From Siansivirga zeaxanthinifaciens CC-SAMT-1 (GTDB lineage Bacteria; Bacteroidota; Bacteroidia; Flavobacteriales; Flavobacteriaceae): DNA of 64,000 bases. The notes under the pieces were generated by a model that saw only the letters and a program-made list of their open reading frames with translations, was not told the origin of the DNA and did not search any database. This document shows positions 17,830 through 27,027 of the stretch, in pieces. Position 1 is the stretch's first letter. Every line of letters starts with the position of its first letter. The position numbers and the translations under genes were made by a program. Location: the NCBI RefSeq assembly GCF_000941055.1, contig NZ_CP007202.1, forward strand, positions 430,001 to 494,000. Direction: 5' to 3'.

Positions 17830-18159
17830 TTACAAGGCTTTAGATGGATCCCAAAACAAATTTTCGAAGTTTTGAATTTGATTGTTTTCAACGCGTATTC
17901 CTTCGTTTTCTAAAAGTTGCTGCATAAGATTCGTGCCTTCAAAATGATGCTTACCCGTTAACAACCCTTTTCTATTTACCACACGATGTGCTGGCACCTG
18001 TTTATCGTGAGAATTATTCATTGCGTAACCTACCATACGCGCACTTCTTACAGCACCTAAATAGTTTGCAATGGCTCCATAGGTTGTAACTCTGCCATAA
18101 GGCACCAAACGAACCACCTCATATACGCTCTCGAAAAAACTAAGCGTTTGCTCCTTCAT
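17830..18159 (-). CDS. Alkyltransferase-like protein (inactive MGMT homologue)
   Basis: This 109-residue protein has the DNA-binding C-domain of O6-alkylguanine-DNA alkyltransferase (VPYGRVTTYGAIA, RSARMVGYAM). In the reactive site, PAHRV at 56-60 replaces PCHRV, so the alkyl-accepting Cys is Ala57. Such ATL proteins bind and flip O6-alkylguanine but cannot remove the alkyl group; they flag the lesion for nucleotide excision repair. It is the third gene of a tight operon, 2 bases after the LysE-type gene. Confidence 0.92.
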   Translation of the reverse strand: MKEQTLSFFESVYEVVRLVPYGRVTTYGAIANYLGAVRSARMVGYAMNNSHDKQVPAHRVVNRKGLLTGKHHFEGTNLMQQLLENEGIRVENNQIQNFENLFWDPSKAL

Positions 18160-18161
18160 TT

Positions 18162-18791
18162 TTATAAATCTTTAATAATGTTTATTAAGGTAACAACAGA
18201 AATAATTCCAGTAATACTTCCTATTAAATAATTCATACTTCGTTGGGAAGCAATGGGTTTATCTTTAATTTTATGAAAGAAAAATATATAAACATACAAC
18301 ATAACGAAAGTTCCCATAACAGCACCTGCTACGTAAGATGAAATGCTAATTTTGGTAAAATCCATCCAACCAATAGAAGCCAAGGTAACCGTCATATAAG
18401 CCTGATACGGTATAGGAAAAACGTTAATTGCCGACATGAGCAAGCCTTGAAAAAACCGACTCTTTTTACTTCGAGATTGGGGTTCTTTAAGTTCTTTTGA
18501 TTCTTTTTTGGCGATGAGCAAAAAGTAAACGGTAATGAGCACAAAAATAACAAAAGCAACCCGTTGAAGTATTTTTACAACCTCTGAATGATTGCTTAAA
18601 TAACTCGCAAAAATAGCAGCGATAGCTGTTTGAAACAAAACAATTACACAAACTCCAATAGAAAACATAACACCCCTAACATGGCCTTCTTTTAAGCTAA
18701 TTTTAGCAGCCGTCATATTTAACAATCCGGGTGGTATAACACCTACCAATGCTATAATTAAGCCTAAAAAAAAGAGGATGGTTATATTCAC
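18162..18791 (-). CDS. LysE/RhtB-type exporter
   Basis: This 209-residue membrane protein has about six hydrophobic segments. It opens FFLGLIIALVGVIPPGLLNMTAAKISL, the LysE-family front end with the conserved PPG. The family exports amino acids or related small solutes, but the substrate is not predictable here. It lies 2 bases after trmB and 2 bases before the alkyltransferase-like gene, so the three are probably cotranscribed even though their roles look unrelated. Confidence 0.82.
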   Translation of the reverse strand: MNITILFFLGLIIALVGVIPPGLLNMTAAKISLKEGHVRGVMFSIGVCVIVLFQTAIAAIFASYLSNHSEVVKILQRVAFVIFVLITVYFLLIAKKESKELKEPQSRSKKSRFFQGLLMSAINVFPIPYQAYMTVTLASIGWMDFTKISISSYVAGAVMGTFVMLYVYIFFFHKIKDKPIASQRSMNYLIGSITGIISVVTLINIIKDL

Positions 18792-18793
18792 AA

Positions 18794-19468
18794 TTACTTA
18801 ATTTTAAACCTAATATACGTAATTGGTTTATTTTGTTCTAAATATTGAGATTCGTAAAATGTTTGAATACTGGTAACCTCTTCGGGACTTCCTTCTTGCT
18901 TGTAAACATTATGATTAGCATATAAAACTTCATGACCAGCGCCATGCAACAACCCTAAGGTATAACCGTGCATAAATTCGCTATCGGTTTTTAAGTTTAC
19001 AACACCATCTGGTTTTAAAATAGCTTTATAGCGCTTTAAAAAAGTTGCATTGGTCATACGATGCTTTGTGCGCTTGTATTTTATTTGCGGGTCTGGGAAG
19101 GTGATCCAGATTTCGTCGACTTCTTCGTTTGCAAAAGCATGATCAATTAATTCTATTTGGGTACGTAAAAAAGCAACATTAGGCAATTGCTCCTCGGTTG
19201 CAGTTTTAGCACCACGCCAAAAACGCGCGCCTTTTATATCGATTCCTATAAAATTTTTATTTGGGTATTTTTTGGCCAAAGCCACAGAATATTCGCCTTT
19301 ACCGCAACCTAATTCTAAAACTAATGGGTTATTATTTTTAAAAACTGTTTTATTCCATTGTCCTTTCAAACGATATGTTTCATTTACTAACTCATCACGC
19401 GTTGGTTGAAATACATTTGAAAATGTTTCATTTTCTCTAAATCGTCTTAGTTTATTCTTACTTCCCAC
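18794..19468 (-). CDS. trmB: tRNA (guanine46-N7)-methyltransferase
   Basis: This 224-residue protein shows the TrmB pattern: SAM motif LELGCGKGEYSVALA, GIDIKGARFWRGA, the catalytic block IWITFPDPQ followed by KHRMTNATFL, and the late LKTDSEFMHGY. It methylates G46 in the variable loop of tRNAs. It opens the trmB-lysE-ATL operon, with only 2-base gaps between genes. Confidence 0.96.
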   Translation of the reverse strand: MGSKNKLRRFRENETFSNVFQPTRDELVNETYRLKGQWNKTVFKNNNPLVLELGCGKGEYSVALAKKYPNKNFIGIDIKGARFWRGAKTATEEQLPNVAFLRTQIELIDHAFANEEVDEIWITFPDPQIKYKRTKHRMTNATFLKRYKAILKPDGVVNLKTDSEFMHGYTLGLLHGAGHEVLYANHNVYKQEGSPEEVTSIQTFYESQYLEQNKPITYIRFKIK

Positions 19469-19533
19469 GAATAATATCCTTTATTTTAATTATTTGGTAA
19501 AATTAAGGAAATATACAAGAGCATTTATATGCT

Positions 19534-19541
19534 TATCTTTG
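19534..19541 (+). promoter_or_regulatory. -7 box upstream of glycosyltransferase
   Basis: TATCTTTG is an exact TAnnTTTG match 90 bases before the gene at 19631. No TTG box is visible. Confidence 0.4.
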
Positions 19542-19630
19542 AATTTATTAAAAAAGCTTGTTTGACGCCCATTCGATTGTTTTTTTATTAATACAACATT
19601 GAATTCTAAAGCTTCGGCTTCATCTTCTTT

Positions 19631-20686
19631 ATGAAAAAACGAATTTTAGTTGCGCCTTTAAATTGGGGTTTGGGTCATGCCACTCGAAGTATTCCTATTA
19701 TAAACGCTTTAATAACGCATAATTTCGAACCTATTATCGCAAGTGATGGTGTTGCACTTACACTTTTACAGAAGGAATTTCCAAATTTAATATCGGTTGA
19801 ATTACCTTCTTACAATGTAACCTATGCTAAAAAAGGCAAATTTTTTAAATTAAAAATTATTAAAGATGCACCCAAGCTTTTAAAAGCGATAAAATCTGAA
19901 AAAAAAGCCACTATACAACTTATTGAAACTTATAAGATTGATGGTATAATTTCCGATAATCGTTTAGGAGTTTACAGCAAGCATATTCCTTCTGTTTTCA
20001 TTACCCATCAACTTAAGGTTTTAAGCGGAACAACCACTTGGTTTAGCACAAAAATACATGAAGAATTTATTAGAAAATTTGATGCTTGCTGGGTACCCGA
20101 TGTTAAAAAACTACCCAATTTAAGCGGTAAACTTGGACATCCAGAAACATTTGAAATCCCAACCGAATACATAGGAGCTTTAAGTAGGTTTGAAAAAAAA
20201 GATGGCCCAGTTTTAAACGATATGCTTGTTTTGTTGTCTGGTCCCGAGCCACAACGAACCTTTCTTGAAGAAAAACTTATTTCAGAATTAAAAAATTACA
20301 AAGGAACCGTAGTTTTTGTTAAGGGCATTATGCAGGCCGAACAAACCACAGAAGTTATTAATAACATAACGTTTTACAATTTTATGACTTCAAGCTTGTT
20401 GGAAAAAACCATTAACGAAAGTGCTTTAATTATCTCTCGATCGGGCTACACCACGGTTATGGATTTAGCAAAACTCGGCAAAAAAGCGTTTTTTATTCCC
20501 ACACCAGGTCAATTTGAACAGGAATATTTAGCTAAACGTTTAACAGAATTGAAACTTGTACCAAGCTGCGCTCAAGACGATTTTAATTTAAACAAACTCG
20601 AAAACATGGATACTTTTAAAGGTTTAAAAGCTATTAATTTTAATACAGACTTTAAAAAGTTATTTAGCCTTTTCGAGAGTGAATGA
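19631..20686 (+). CDS. MurG-like (GT-B fold) glycosyltransferase
   Basis: This 351-residue protein opens with a GT-B signature (RILVAPLNWGLGHATRSIPI) and ends with a family-28-like donor site (IISRSGYTTVMDLAKLGKKAFFIPTPGQFEQEYLA). It lacks any signal peptide, so it acts in the cytosol or at the inner membrane face, presumably adding a sugar from an NDP-sugar. It is not MurG itself, which has a different N-terminus. The acceptor is unknown. Its last 27 bases overlap the 3' end of the histidine kinase gene on the other strand. Confidence 0.78.
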   Translation: MKKRILVAPLNWGLGHATRSIPIINALITHNFEPIIASDGVALTLLQKEFPNLISVELPSYNVTYAKKGKFFKLKIIKDAPKLLKAIKSEKKATIQLIETYKIDGIISDNRLGVYSKHIPSVFITHQLKVLSGTTTWFSTKIHEEFIRKFDACWVPDVKKLPNLSGKLGHPETFEIPTEYIGALSRFEKKDGPVLNDMLVLLSGPEPQRTFLEEKLISELKNYKGTVVFVKGIMQAEQTTEVINNITFYNFMTSSLLEKTINESALIISRSGYTTVMDLAKLGKKAFFIPTPGQFEQEYLAKRLTELKLVPSCAQDDFNLNKLENMDTFKGLKAINFNTDFKKLFSLFESE

Positions 20687-21703
20687 AAACTCACTACCAA
20701 CCCCAAAGTCGCTCTCTACATAAATACGTTCGTTGTGAGCTTCAATAATATGTTTTACAATAGAAAGTCCTAAACCAGAGCCACCTTCTTTTCGAGAACC
20801 ACTTTTGTCTACTCTGTAAAAACGTTCAAATAAACGAGATAAATGTTTCTTCTCGATACCTTCACCATTATCGGTTACACGAACAATAACTTTATTTTTA
20901 ATTAAATTCTCTACACTTAACTCGGTAGTCCCTTTTTCTTGTCCGTATTTTATAGAATTCACAATTAAGTTAGCAAGTACTTGCTGAATGCGCTCTTTAT
21001 CTGCCTTTACAAAAATTGGATTGGGATAATCTCTATCGAAGGTTAACGTTATTTTCTTTTTGGCTGCTTTCATTTCAAACATTTCAAAAACACCTTTAAT
21101 AAGTTCTACAATATCGAAAACCTCTATATTTAAACTTAAATCACCAACTTCCAACTTGGTAATCATATCTAAGTCTTTTACAATATAACCCAGTCTTTCT
21201 ATCCCTTTACTAGCACGTTCTAGATACTTTTCACGTAGATTTTCGTCGTCCATCGCACCATCCAAAAGCGTTAAAATATATCCTTGAACGGTAAACAAAG
21301 GTGTTTTTAACTCATGAGATACATTTCCTAAAAACTCGCGTCGGTATTGCTCTCGAACTTTAAGGGATTCTATTTCAATTTTTTTATCGCGGGCAAACCT
21401 ATCAATTTCTTCTGTTAAGGTTTGCATGTCTGTAGTAATGGTGCCTTTGGTTATGCTAGTAGATTCCAAAAGAGTTAAATCATCATATATTTTTTTTACC
21501 CGTTTATAAATAAAACGCTCTACCCGATACTGAATAACCATAAAGCTAAAAAGATAGGTTACTAGAAAAAAAACGATTAAATAAAGCAGATTTACTTTAT
21601 AAAAACCAAATAAAAAAACACTCGTTAAGAGCGTTGTAAAAATGGTTATATAAAGCGATGTTTTAATCGCAAACTTATATGATTTTTTAAATTTCTGTTG
21701 CAT
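20660..21703 (-). CDS. PhoR-like sensor histidine kinase
   Basis: This 347-residue kinase has two adjacent membrane helices (about 16-36 and 39-59) joined by a very short loop, so there is almost no periplasmic sensor. A coiled linker leads to the HisKA site NVSHELKTPL (His130). The HATPase_c domain has NLIVNSIKYG, DNGEGI, and GSGLGLSIVKHI. It overlaps the response regulator by one base and surely pairs with it. The layout matches PhoR-type kinases; the signal may come from a partner protein or the membrane. Its 3' end overlaps the convergent glycosyltransferase gene. Confidence 0.93.
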   Translation of the reverse strand: MQQKFKKSYKFAIKTSLYITIFTTLLTSVFLFGFYKVNLLYLIVFFLVTYLFSFMVIQYRVERFIYKRVKKIYDDLTLLESTSITKGTITTDMQTLTEEIDRFARDKKIEIESLKVREQYRREFLGNVSHELKTPLFTVQGYILTLLDGAMDDENLREKYLERASKGIERLGYIVKDLDMITKLEVGDLSLNIEVFDIVELIKGVFEMFEMKAAKKKITLTFDRDYPNPIFVKADKERIQQVLANLIVNSIKYGQEKGTTELSVENLIKNKVIVRVTDNGEGIEKKHLSRLFERFYRVDKSGSRKEGGSGLGLSIVKHIIEAHNERIYVESDFGVGSEFSFTLEKAK

Positions 21704-22383
21704 TAATCTACAAACTTATAGCCTACTCCTTTTATTGTTTTAAAACTATCGTCGCCTATTTTTTCACGTAATTTTCTAATATGCACATCAATGGTACGAC
21801 CACCAACCACAACTTCGTTACCCCAAACCGTGTCAAGAATTTCATCGCGTTTAAAAACTTTACCTGGTTTTGATGCTAGTAAAGATAGTAATTCAAATTC
21901 TTTTCTTGGTAGAACAATTTCTTTTCCTTTGGAAGTAATTTTGTACTCGTCTCTGTTAATAATAAGACTACCTATTTTAACGGTATCTGAAACTTCTTCG
22001 TCTTTAAAACGTCTTAAAAGTGCTTTTACTTTACTAACTAAAACTTTGGGTTTTATAGGTTTGGTAATATAATCATCGGCACCAGCGTCGAAACCAGCCA
22101 CCTGCGAATAATCTTCACCTCTTGCCGTTAAAAATACTATAAGTGTATTTTCTAAATCTGGATTTTTTCTAATAATTTCACAAGCTTCAATGCCATCCAT
22201 TTCAGGCATCATAACGTCTAAAATAATTAATTGAGGCTGTTCTTTTTTGGCTTTTTTTACGCCCTCATGACCGTTTTCGGCGGTAATTACTTGATAGCCT
22301 TCACTTGTTAAATTATAACCAACTATTTCTAAAATATCTGGTTCGTCATCAACTAATAATATTTTAATATCCTTTTTTTTCAT
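21703..22383 (-). CDS. OmpR/PhoB-family response regulator
   Basis: This 226-residue regulator has a receiver domain (acidic pair in LLVDDEPD, phospho-acceptor Asp56 in LDVMMPEMDG, Lys in YITKPIKP) and a winged-helix output domain (residues 130-226, ending GGRTIDVHIRKLREKIGDD...GVGYKFVD). It partners the kinase encoded directly behind it with a one-base overlap. The PhoBR-like arrangement suggests an envelope or nutrient signal, but no target genes can be named from this window. Confidence 0.95.
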   Translation of the reverse strand: MKKKDIKILLVDDEPDILEIVGYNLTSEGYQVITAENGHEGVKKAKKEQPQLIILDVMMPEMDGIEACEIIRKNPDLENTLIVFLTARGEDYSQVAGFDAGADDYITKPIKPKVLVSKVKALLRRFKDEEVSDTVKIGSLIINRDEYKITSKGKEIVLPRKEFELLSLLASKPGKVFKRDEILDTVWGNEVVVGGRTIDVHIRKLREKIGDDSFKTIKGVGYKFVD

Positions 22384-22531
22384 TAGAAAACAATTATTAA
22401 ACTATTTTATGAAGTAAAGATAAAACTAATAAAACAACTTCATCTAAATTATAAAATTAATAACATTAAGGTAACAGACCGATTACATGAATTTAAAATT
22501 GAGCACTAAAACAAACATCTTTAACAACTTT

Positions 22532-22557
22532 TTGGCATCAAATTTGTAATAAATTTG
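22532..22557 (+). promoter_or_regulatory. Possible promoter of T9SS cargo gene
   Basis: TTG, 15 bases, TAAATTTG. The spacing is shorter than usual. It overlaps the upstream ATG at 22555, which favours the start at 22585. Confidence 0.4.
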
Positions 22558-22584
22558 TTATTTTTAATAAAAAAACTAAAGTTT

Positions 22585-22926
22585 ATGAAAAAAAGTTACT
22601 TTGTAATCTTGTTTTTTACGACCCTGTTTTTTGCTAGCCAAAACGGATTTAGCCAGAATAATAATGGCAAAGATTTTGCTCATAATAACATTGAAAATCT
22701 CAGTATTTATCCTAATCCGGTAACAAATAATCAAACCGTTATTTATATAAATTCCAAAAACAATTTAACTAAAAAAATTGAATTTTATGATATTTTAGGA
22801 AAACTTATCTCCACAACCTATATTAATAGAAAAGAACTTAATATTGCTCACTTAAACAGAGGTGTTTATATTTTAAAAATAACCGAAAACAATATTACAG
22901 AGGTTAAGAAATTAGTGATAAAGTAA
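22585..22926 (+). CDS. Minimal T9SS type A sorting-domain protein
   Basis: This 113-residue protein has a Sec signal (MKKSYFVILFFTTLFFA...FSQ). A linker of under 20 residues follows, and then at once a type A T9SS C-terminal sorting domain: SIYPNPV, KKIEFYDILGKL, LNRGVYILKI and a final KKLVIK. The sorting domain normally follows a large functional domain; here nothing else is left. It may be a small surface-exposed protein, a decoy substrate of the secretion machine, or a remnant. It is divergent from the response regulator and has its own terminator. Confidence 0.85.
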   Translation: MKKSYFVILFFTTLFFASQNGFSQNNNGKDFAHNNIENLSIYPNPVTNNQTVIYINSKNNLTKKIEFYDILGKLISTTYINRKELNIAHLNRGVYILKITENNITEVKKLVIK

Positions 22927-22950
22927 TTTAACTTCTTTTTAAATATTTTT

Positions 22951-22979
22951 AAAGCGTTTCCATTGGGTAGCGCTTTTTT
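22951..22979 (+). terminator. Terminator after T9SS cargo gene
   Basis: A short stem AAAGCG / CGCTTT with a 14-base loop and a T-run. It overlaps the promoter of the next gene. Confidence 0.6.
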
Positions 22980-22995
22980 ATTTTAGCTACTTTTG
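22963..22995 (+). promoter_or_regulatory. Promoter of LuxE-like gene
   Basis: TTG, 22 bases, TACTTTTG, 11 bases before the start codon, implying a very short leader. Confidence 0.55.
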
Positions 22996-23006
22996 TTGTT
23001 AGAATT

Positions 23007-23987
23007 ATGATAGACAGTCAAGCGCTTTTTAATATTAAAACCGAAACAGAATTCGAAAACTTAGCATTGCAAGTTTTTAAATTTCAGTTTAACAACAACC
23101 GAATTTACAGGTCGTTTTGCGATTTATTATACATACATACCAGTGATGTTAAAACATTAAACGACATTCCTTTTTTACCCATACAGTTTTTTAAAACGCA
23201 TGAAATATTAAGCAGTGACGATACTATTAAAGCAACCTTTACCAGTTCTGGAACTACAGGAACCGCGACAAGCAAACATTTAGTAACCGATTTAAGTATT
23301 TACAAAGAAAGTTTTACTCGAGGTTTCGAATTGTTTTATGGCCCAGTTGAAGATTTTGTGATTTTGGCTTTGTTGCCATCGTATTTAGAGCGTGAGGGCT
23401 CGTCGTTAATTTACATGGTCGATGCCATGATAAAAACATCTAAACACAAAGAAAGTGGCTTTTATTTAAATAATATTTCCGAATTAAAAGAGGCACTTAT
23501 TCGATTAGATTCCGAAGGAAAAAAAGTATTGTTAATTGGTGTTTCATTTGCACTTTTAGACCTAGTTGAAACTTATAATTTCCAATTAAAAAACACTATT
23601 ATTATGGAAACTGGTGGCATGAAAGGCAGACGAAAAGAATTAATAAGAGAGGAACTACATGCCCAACTAAAAGTAGGTTTTGGCGTTAATACAATTCACA
23701 GTGAATATGGCATGACCGAACTTTTGAGTCAGGCTTACTCCCAAGGAAACGGTATTTTTAAATGTCCAGATTGGATGCGTGTTTTAGTTAGAGACACCGA
23801 GGATGCCTTAAGCATTTTACCAGAAAATAAGGTTGGCGGATTAAATATTATTGATTTAGCCAATATAAATTCCTGCGCTTTTATTGCCACGCAAGATTTA
23901 GGTAGCGTTAATAAAAATGGCTGTTTTGAAGTTATTGGTCGCTTTGACAACTCGGATATTCGTGGCTGTAACCTTATGGTCTTATAA
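23007..23987 (+). CDS. LuxE/PaaK-family acyl-adenylating enzyme
   Basis: This 326-residue protein resembles LuxE acyl-protein synthetase and the N-domain of PaaK-type adenylating enzymes. The phosphate loop TSSGTTG is near residues 80-86, and the acyl-adenylate motif HSEYGMTE is followed by a C-terminal GRFDNSDIRGC. It is shorter than full PaaK and lacks its C-terminal lid. In Bacteroidota such proteins often occur near lipid or polysaccharide acylation genes; none are adjacent here, so the acyl substrate is unknown. Confidence 0.8.
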   Translation: MIDSQALFNIKTETEFENLALQVFKFQFNNNRIYRSFCDLLYIHTSDVKTLNDIPFLPIQFFKTHEILSSDDTIKATFTSSGTTGTATSKHLVTDLSIYKESFTRGFELFYGPVEDFVILALLPSYLEREGSSLIYMVDAMIKTSKHKESGFYLNNISELKEALIRLDSEGKKVLLIGVSFALLDLVETYNFQLKNTIIMETGGMKGRRKELIREELHAQLKVGFGVNTIHSEYGMTELLSQAYSQGNGIFKCPDWMRVLVRDTEDALSILPENKVGGLNIIDLANINSCAFIATQDLGSVNKNGCFEVIGRFDNSDIRGCNLMVL

Positions 23988-24083
23988 TTTATTTAAAAAT
24001 CTTTGTAAGTTTAAAATAAATCCATCGACTATATTATTGTAATGAAAAAGAAGGATTAATTTTTAATGGTTGGTTAGTTTGAA

Positions 24084-24117
24084 AAAGCCTGGTTACTTAT
24101 TTGTAATCAGGCTCTTT
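24084..24117. terminator. Bidirectional terminator LuxE-like / tyrS
   Basis: The stem AAAGCCTGGTTAC / GTAATCAGGCTCTTT with a 6-base loop includes one G-T pair and one bulge. It lies between convergent genes. Confidence 0.75.
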
Positions 24118-24122
24118 CTATT

Positions 24123-25418
24123 TTATACCAATCTTAAAACAAAGTAATTCTTTTTACCACGCTGCAAGAGCACGAATTTATCGTTTATTAAATCGGCTTT
24201 TGAAATCATATAGCCCTCTTGCACCTTCTCTTTATTTACAGAAATAGAATTCTCTTTTAAAGCACGTCTGGCTTCTCCATTCGATTTTAAAAAACCGCCT
24301 TTTTCAGCTAATGCTGCTATAATATCTAACCCTGATACGATATCAGATTCTGAAATTTCGGTAAGTGGCACACCATCAAAAACATCTAAAAAGGTTTGTT
24401 CGTTAAGCTGTTTTAAATCGTCTCCAGTAGAGTTTCCAAATAAAATTTCGCTGGCTTTAATCGCATTTTCTAAATCATCTTTAGAATGTACCATGGTTGT
24501 AATTTCTTCTGCCAATCGTTTTTGTAAGGCTCTTAAATGCGGCGCTTCATTATGCTGAATAACTAGTGCTTTTATTTCTTCTTCGGTTAAAAAAGTAAAT
24601 ATTTTAATATACTTTTCGGCATCCTCATCGCTTGAATTTAACCAATATTGATAGAATTTATAAGGTGATGTTCTGTTGGCATCTAACCAAACATTTCCGC
24701 CTTCAGATTTTCCAAATTTAGACCCATCGGATTTTGTTATTAACGGACAAGTAATAGCAAAACCTTTTCCTCCAGAAATACGACGTATTAACTCGGTTCC
24801 CGTTGTAATATTTCCCCATTGGTCGCTTCCTCCCATTTGAATGGAGCAATCTTTTTCTCTGTATAAATGAAGAAAATCGTATCCTTGTACTAACTGATAT
24901 GTAAACTCGGTAAAACTCATACCTTCAGATGAATCTGAAGAAATTCTATTTTTTACAGAATCTTTCGCCATCATATAATTTACTGTAATGTGCTTACCTA
25001 CATCGCGAATAAACTCTAGAAACGAGAAGTCTTTCATCCAATCGTAATTATTCACTAAAGTAGCCGCATTACTCGCATCGCTTTCAAAATCTAAAAAGTG
25101 AGCCAATTGCTTTTTAATAGATTCTTGATTGTGACGCAAGGTTTTTTCGTCTAACAAATTACGCTCGTTCGATTTCCCAGACGGATCCCCAATCATACCT
25201 GTAGCGCCACCAACCAAGGCCACAGGCTTGTGCCCACAACGTTGGTAATGTGCCAATAGCATAATGGGTACTAAATTTCCAATATGTAAAGAATCTGCAG
25301 TAGGATCGAAGCCAACATATGCACTTCTCATCTGTTCCATTAAATGTTCTTCTGCTCCTGGCATTACGGTATGAATCATACCTCTCCAGGTTAATTCTTC
25401 AACAAAATTCTTTATCAT
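24123..25418 (-). CDS. tyrS: Tyrosyl-tRNA synthetase
   Basis: This 431-residue class I synthetase has [14 protein letters not shown] as its HIGH region, the tyrosine-binding YQLVQGYDF block, [16 protein letters not shown] as its KMSKS loop, and a C-terminal S4 domain ([17 protein letters not shown]). Length and order match bacterial TyrRS. It charges tRNA-Tyr. It is monocistronic, with a shared terminator and a TATCTTTG -7 box 27 bases upstream of the start. Confidence 0.97.
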   Translation of the reverse strand: MIKNFVEELTWRGMIHTVMPGAEEHLMEQMRSAYVGFDPTADSLHIGNLVPIMLLAHYQRCGHKPVALVGGATGMIGDPSGKSNERNLLDEKTLRHNQESIKKQLAHFLDFESDASNAATLVNNYDWMKDFSFLEFIRDVGKHITVNYMMAKDSVKNRISSDSSEGMSFTEFTYQLVQGYDFLHLYREKDCSIQMGGSDQWGNITTGTELIRRISGGKGFAITCPLITKSDGSKFGKSEGGNVWLDANRTSPYKFYQYWLNSSDEDAEKYIKIFTFLTEEEIKALVIQHNEAPHLRALQKRLAEEITTMVHSKDDLENAIKASEILFGNSTGDDLKQLNEQTFLDVFDGVPLTEISESDIVSGLDIIAALAEKGGFLKSNGEARRALKENSISVNKEKVQEGYMISKADLINDKFVLLQRGKKNYFVLRLV

Positions 25419-25444
25419 TTTCTATTATTTATTGTAAACTTTGG

Positions 25445-25452
25445 CAAAGATA
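25445..25452 (-). promoter_or_regulatory. -7 box of tyrS promoter
   Basis: Minus strand TATCTTTG, exact TAnnTTTG, 27 bases before the start. No TTG box is seen at the usual distance. Confidence 0.5.
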
Positions 25453-25505
25453 AAAATCAAAGAATAATTACTCCTGTATTCTGAATAATTCTTTACTTTA
25501 GTTGC

Positions 25506-26513
25506 ATGATTTTAGTTACTGGAGGCACAGGCTTAGTTGGTTCGCATTTACTTTTTAACCTTGTTAGCAATAACAAAAAGGTTCGCGCTATTTATAGAAA
25601 CGAACAAAAACTTAAAAACACAAAAGATGTGTTTGCCTGCTATACTAAGAATTTTGAAACACTATTTAATTCTATTGAATGGGTTAAGGCCGATATTTTA
25701 AATATTACCGAATTAGATTATGCCTTTAAAGATGTAACTTACGTCTACCATTGTGCAGCTTTAGTATCGTTTGAACCCAACAGATATAAACAATTACGCA
25801 AAATAAATATTGAAGGCACAGCCAATGTTGTTAATTTTTGTTTGTTTCATAACATTAAAAAATTATGTTATGTAAGTTCTATTGCTACACTTGGTAAAGA
25901 AGTAAACGATGGTTTTATAACCGAAGATTCTATTTGGAATCCCGAAGACGATAACAGTGTTTATGCGATTACAAAATATGGTGCCGAAATGGAAGTTTGG
26001 CGAGGCACTCAAGAAGGGTTACAAGCTGTTATTGTAAATCCTGGGGTTATATTAGGTGCTGGCATCTGGAAGTACGGCACAGGAAACTTATTTAGAAAAG
26101 CTCAAAAAGGAATTAAATACTTTACTTCAGGAACCATAGGTTTAATAGCTGTTGAAGATGTAGTGAAAATTATGATATTACTTCTAGAAAGCGATATTGT
26201 AAACCAACGCTATATACTTGTAGCAGAAAATTGGACTTACAAGCGCTTTTTACAAACTTTAAGCCTATCTGTAAATGCTAAAAAACCTGAAAAATTAGCT
26301 AGTGCTTCGTTACTTTATTTTGCTTGGAAATTAGATTGGTTAAAACATAAGTTAACAGGAAAACGACGTATACTTACCAAACATCTCGCCGAATCTTTAA
26401 CCTCAGAAACATATTACTCGAGTGTTAAAGTTACAAAAGCCTTAGAAGTTTCTTTCACTCCAATAGAGGTGACTATAGCTCACATTGCTAATCTCTATCT
26501 GAAACAGGACTAA
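25506..26513 (+). CDS. NAD-dependent epimerase/dehydratase (extended SDR)
   Basis: This 335-residue extended short-chain dehydrogenase has the Rossmann motif VTGGTGLVGSHL at residues 4-15 and a YxxxK pair in YAITKYGAEM. The N-terminus begins directly at the nucleotide fold. Substrates in this family range from NDP-sugars to dihydroflavonol-like and sterol-like compounds and are not decided here. It is divergent from tyrS. Its last 26 bases overlap the convergent DUF4296 gene, with no terminator between. Confidence 0.82.
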   Translation: MILVTGGTGLVGSHLLFNLVSNNKKVRAIYRNEQKLKNTKDVFACYTKNFETLFNSIEWVKADILNITELDYAFKDVTYVYHCAALVSFEPNRYKQLRKINIEGTANVVNFCLFHNIKKLCYVSSIATLGKEVNDGFITEDSIWNPEDDNSVYAITKYGAEMEVWRGTQEGLQAVIVNPGVILGAGIWKYGTGNLFRKAQKGIKYFTSGTIGLIAVEDVVKIMILLLESDIVNQRYILVAENWTYKRFLQTLSLSVNAKKPEKLASASLLYFAWKLDWLKHKLTGKRRILTKHLAESLTSETYYSSVKVTKALEVSFTPIEVTIAHIANLYLKQD

Positions 26514-27027
26514 CTAAAACCCCTTCATGAGACGCTTCTTTTCTGTTTAAATGTAATTGTGTTTTAAGTGAATCTATTTTTAAAATAGAATCTCTAATTG
26601 CAAAACGTTTTATAGAATCTTTTGCTCTTAATATGTCGATCGAGTCGGTTTCCTTTTTCTTTTCTTCCTTTTCCAGTTTTAGCTTTAAATCGTTTAGATA
26701 CACTTTAAGACGCTCTAAACTATCAATAACTTTATCATAAATTTCTTCGTAATCCTTAATATTATGGGCGTAATAACTATTACTCTGTGCAAATTGCAAA
26801 CTATCTATTTTATATTTTTCAAAAACATACGTCTCTAAATTTACGCCATGTTTTTCCAGTATTATTTTATTCGCAGAGGTTGCAGAACTAATAATTTTAG
26901 AATCTATTAATATTTTAACCATATCGCTTTTTGAGATTAAATTATCGGGTTTATCGGGCCCTCCATATTTATTACAAGAAGCAATAATTAAAATAATACA
27001 GAAATAAAATAGCGTTTGTTTTAACAT
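26488..27027 (-). CDS. DUF4296 lipoprotein
   Basis: This 179-residue lipoprotein has a signal ending in lipobox IIASC. A DUF4296 region (DMVKILIDSKIISSA ... KYKIDSLQFAQSNSYYA) spans residues 30 to about 100, and a charged coiled-coil tail follows. DUF4296 is a Bacteroidetes-only family of unknown role and is commonly encoded right after pyrC, as here. Its ATG overlaps the pyrC stop by one base (TAATG), so it is translationally coupled. It is the last gene of the GT2-pyrC-DUF4296 operon. Confidence 0.85.
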   Translation of the reverse strand: MLKQTLFYFCIILIIASCNKYGGPDKPDNLISKSDMVKILIDSKIISSATSANKIILEKHGVNLETYVFEKYKIDSLQFAQSNSYYAHNIKDYEEIYDKVIDSLERLKVYLNDLKLKLEKEEKKKETDSIDILRAKDSIKRFAIRDSILKIDSLKTQLHLNRKEASHEGVLVSPVSDRD

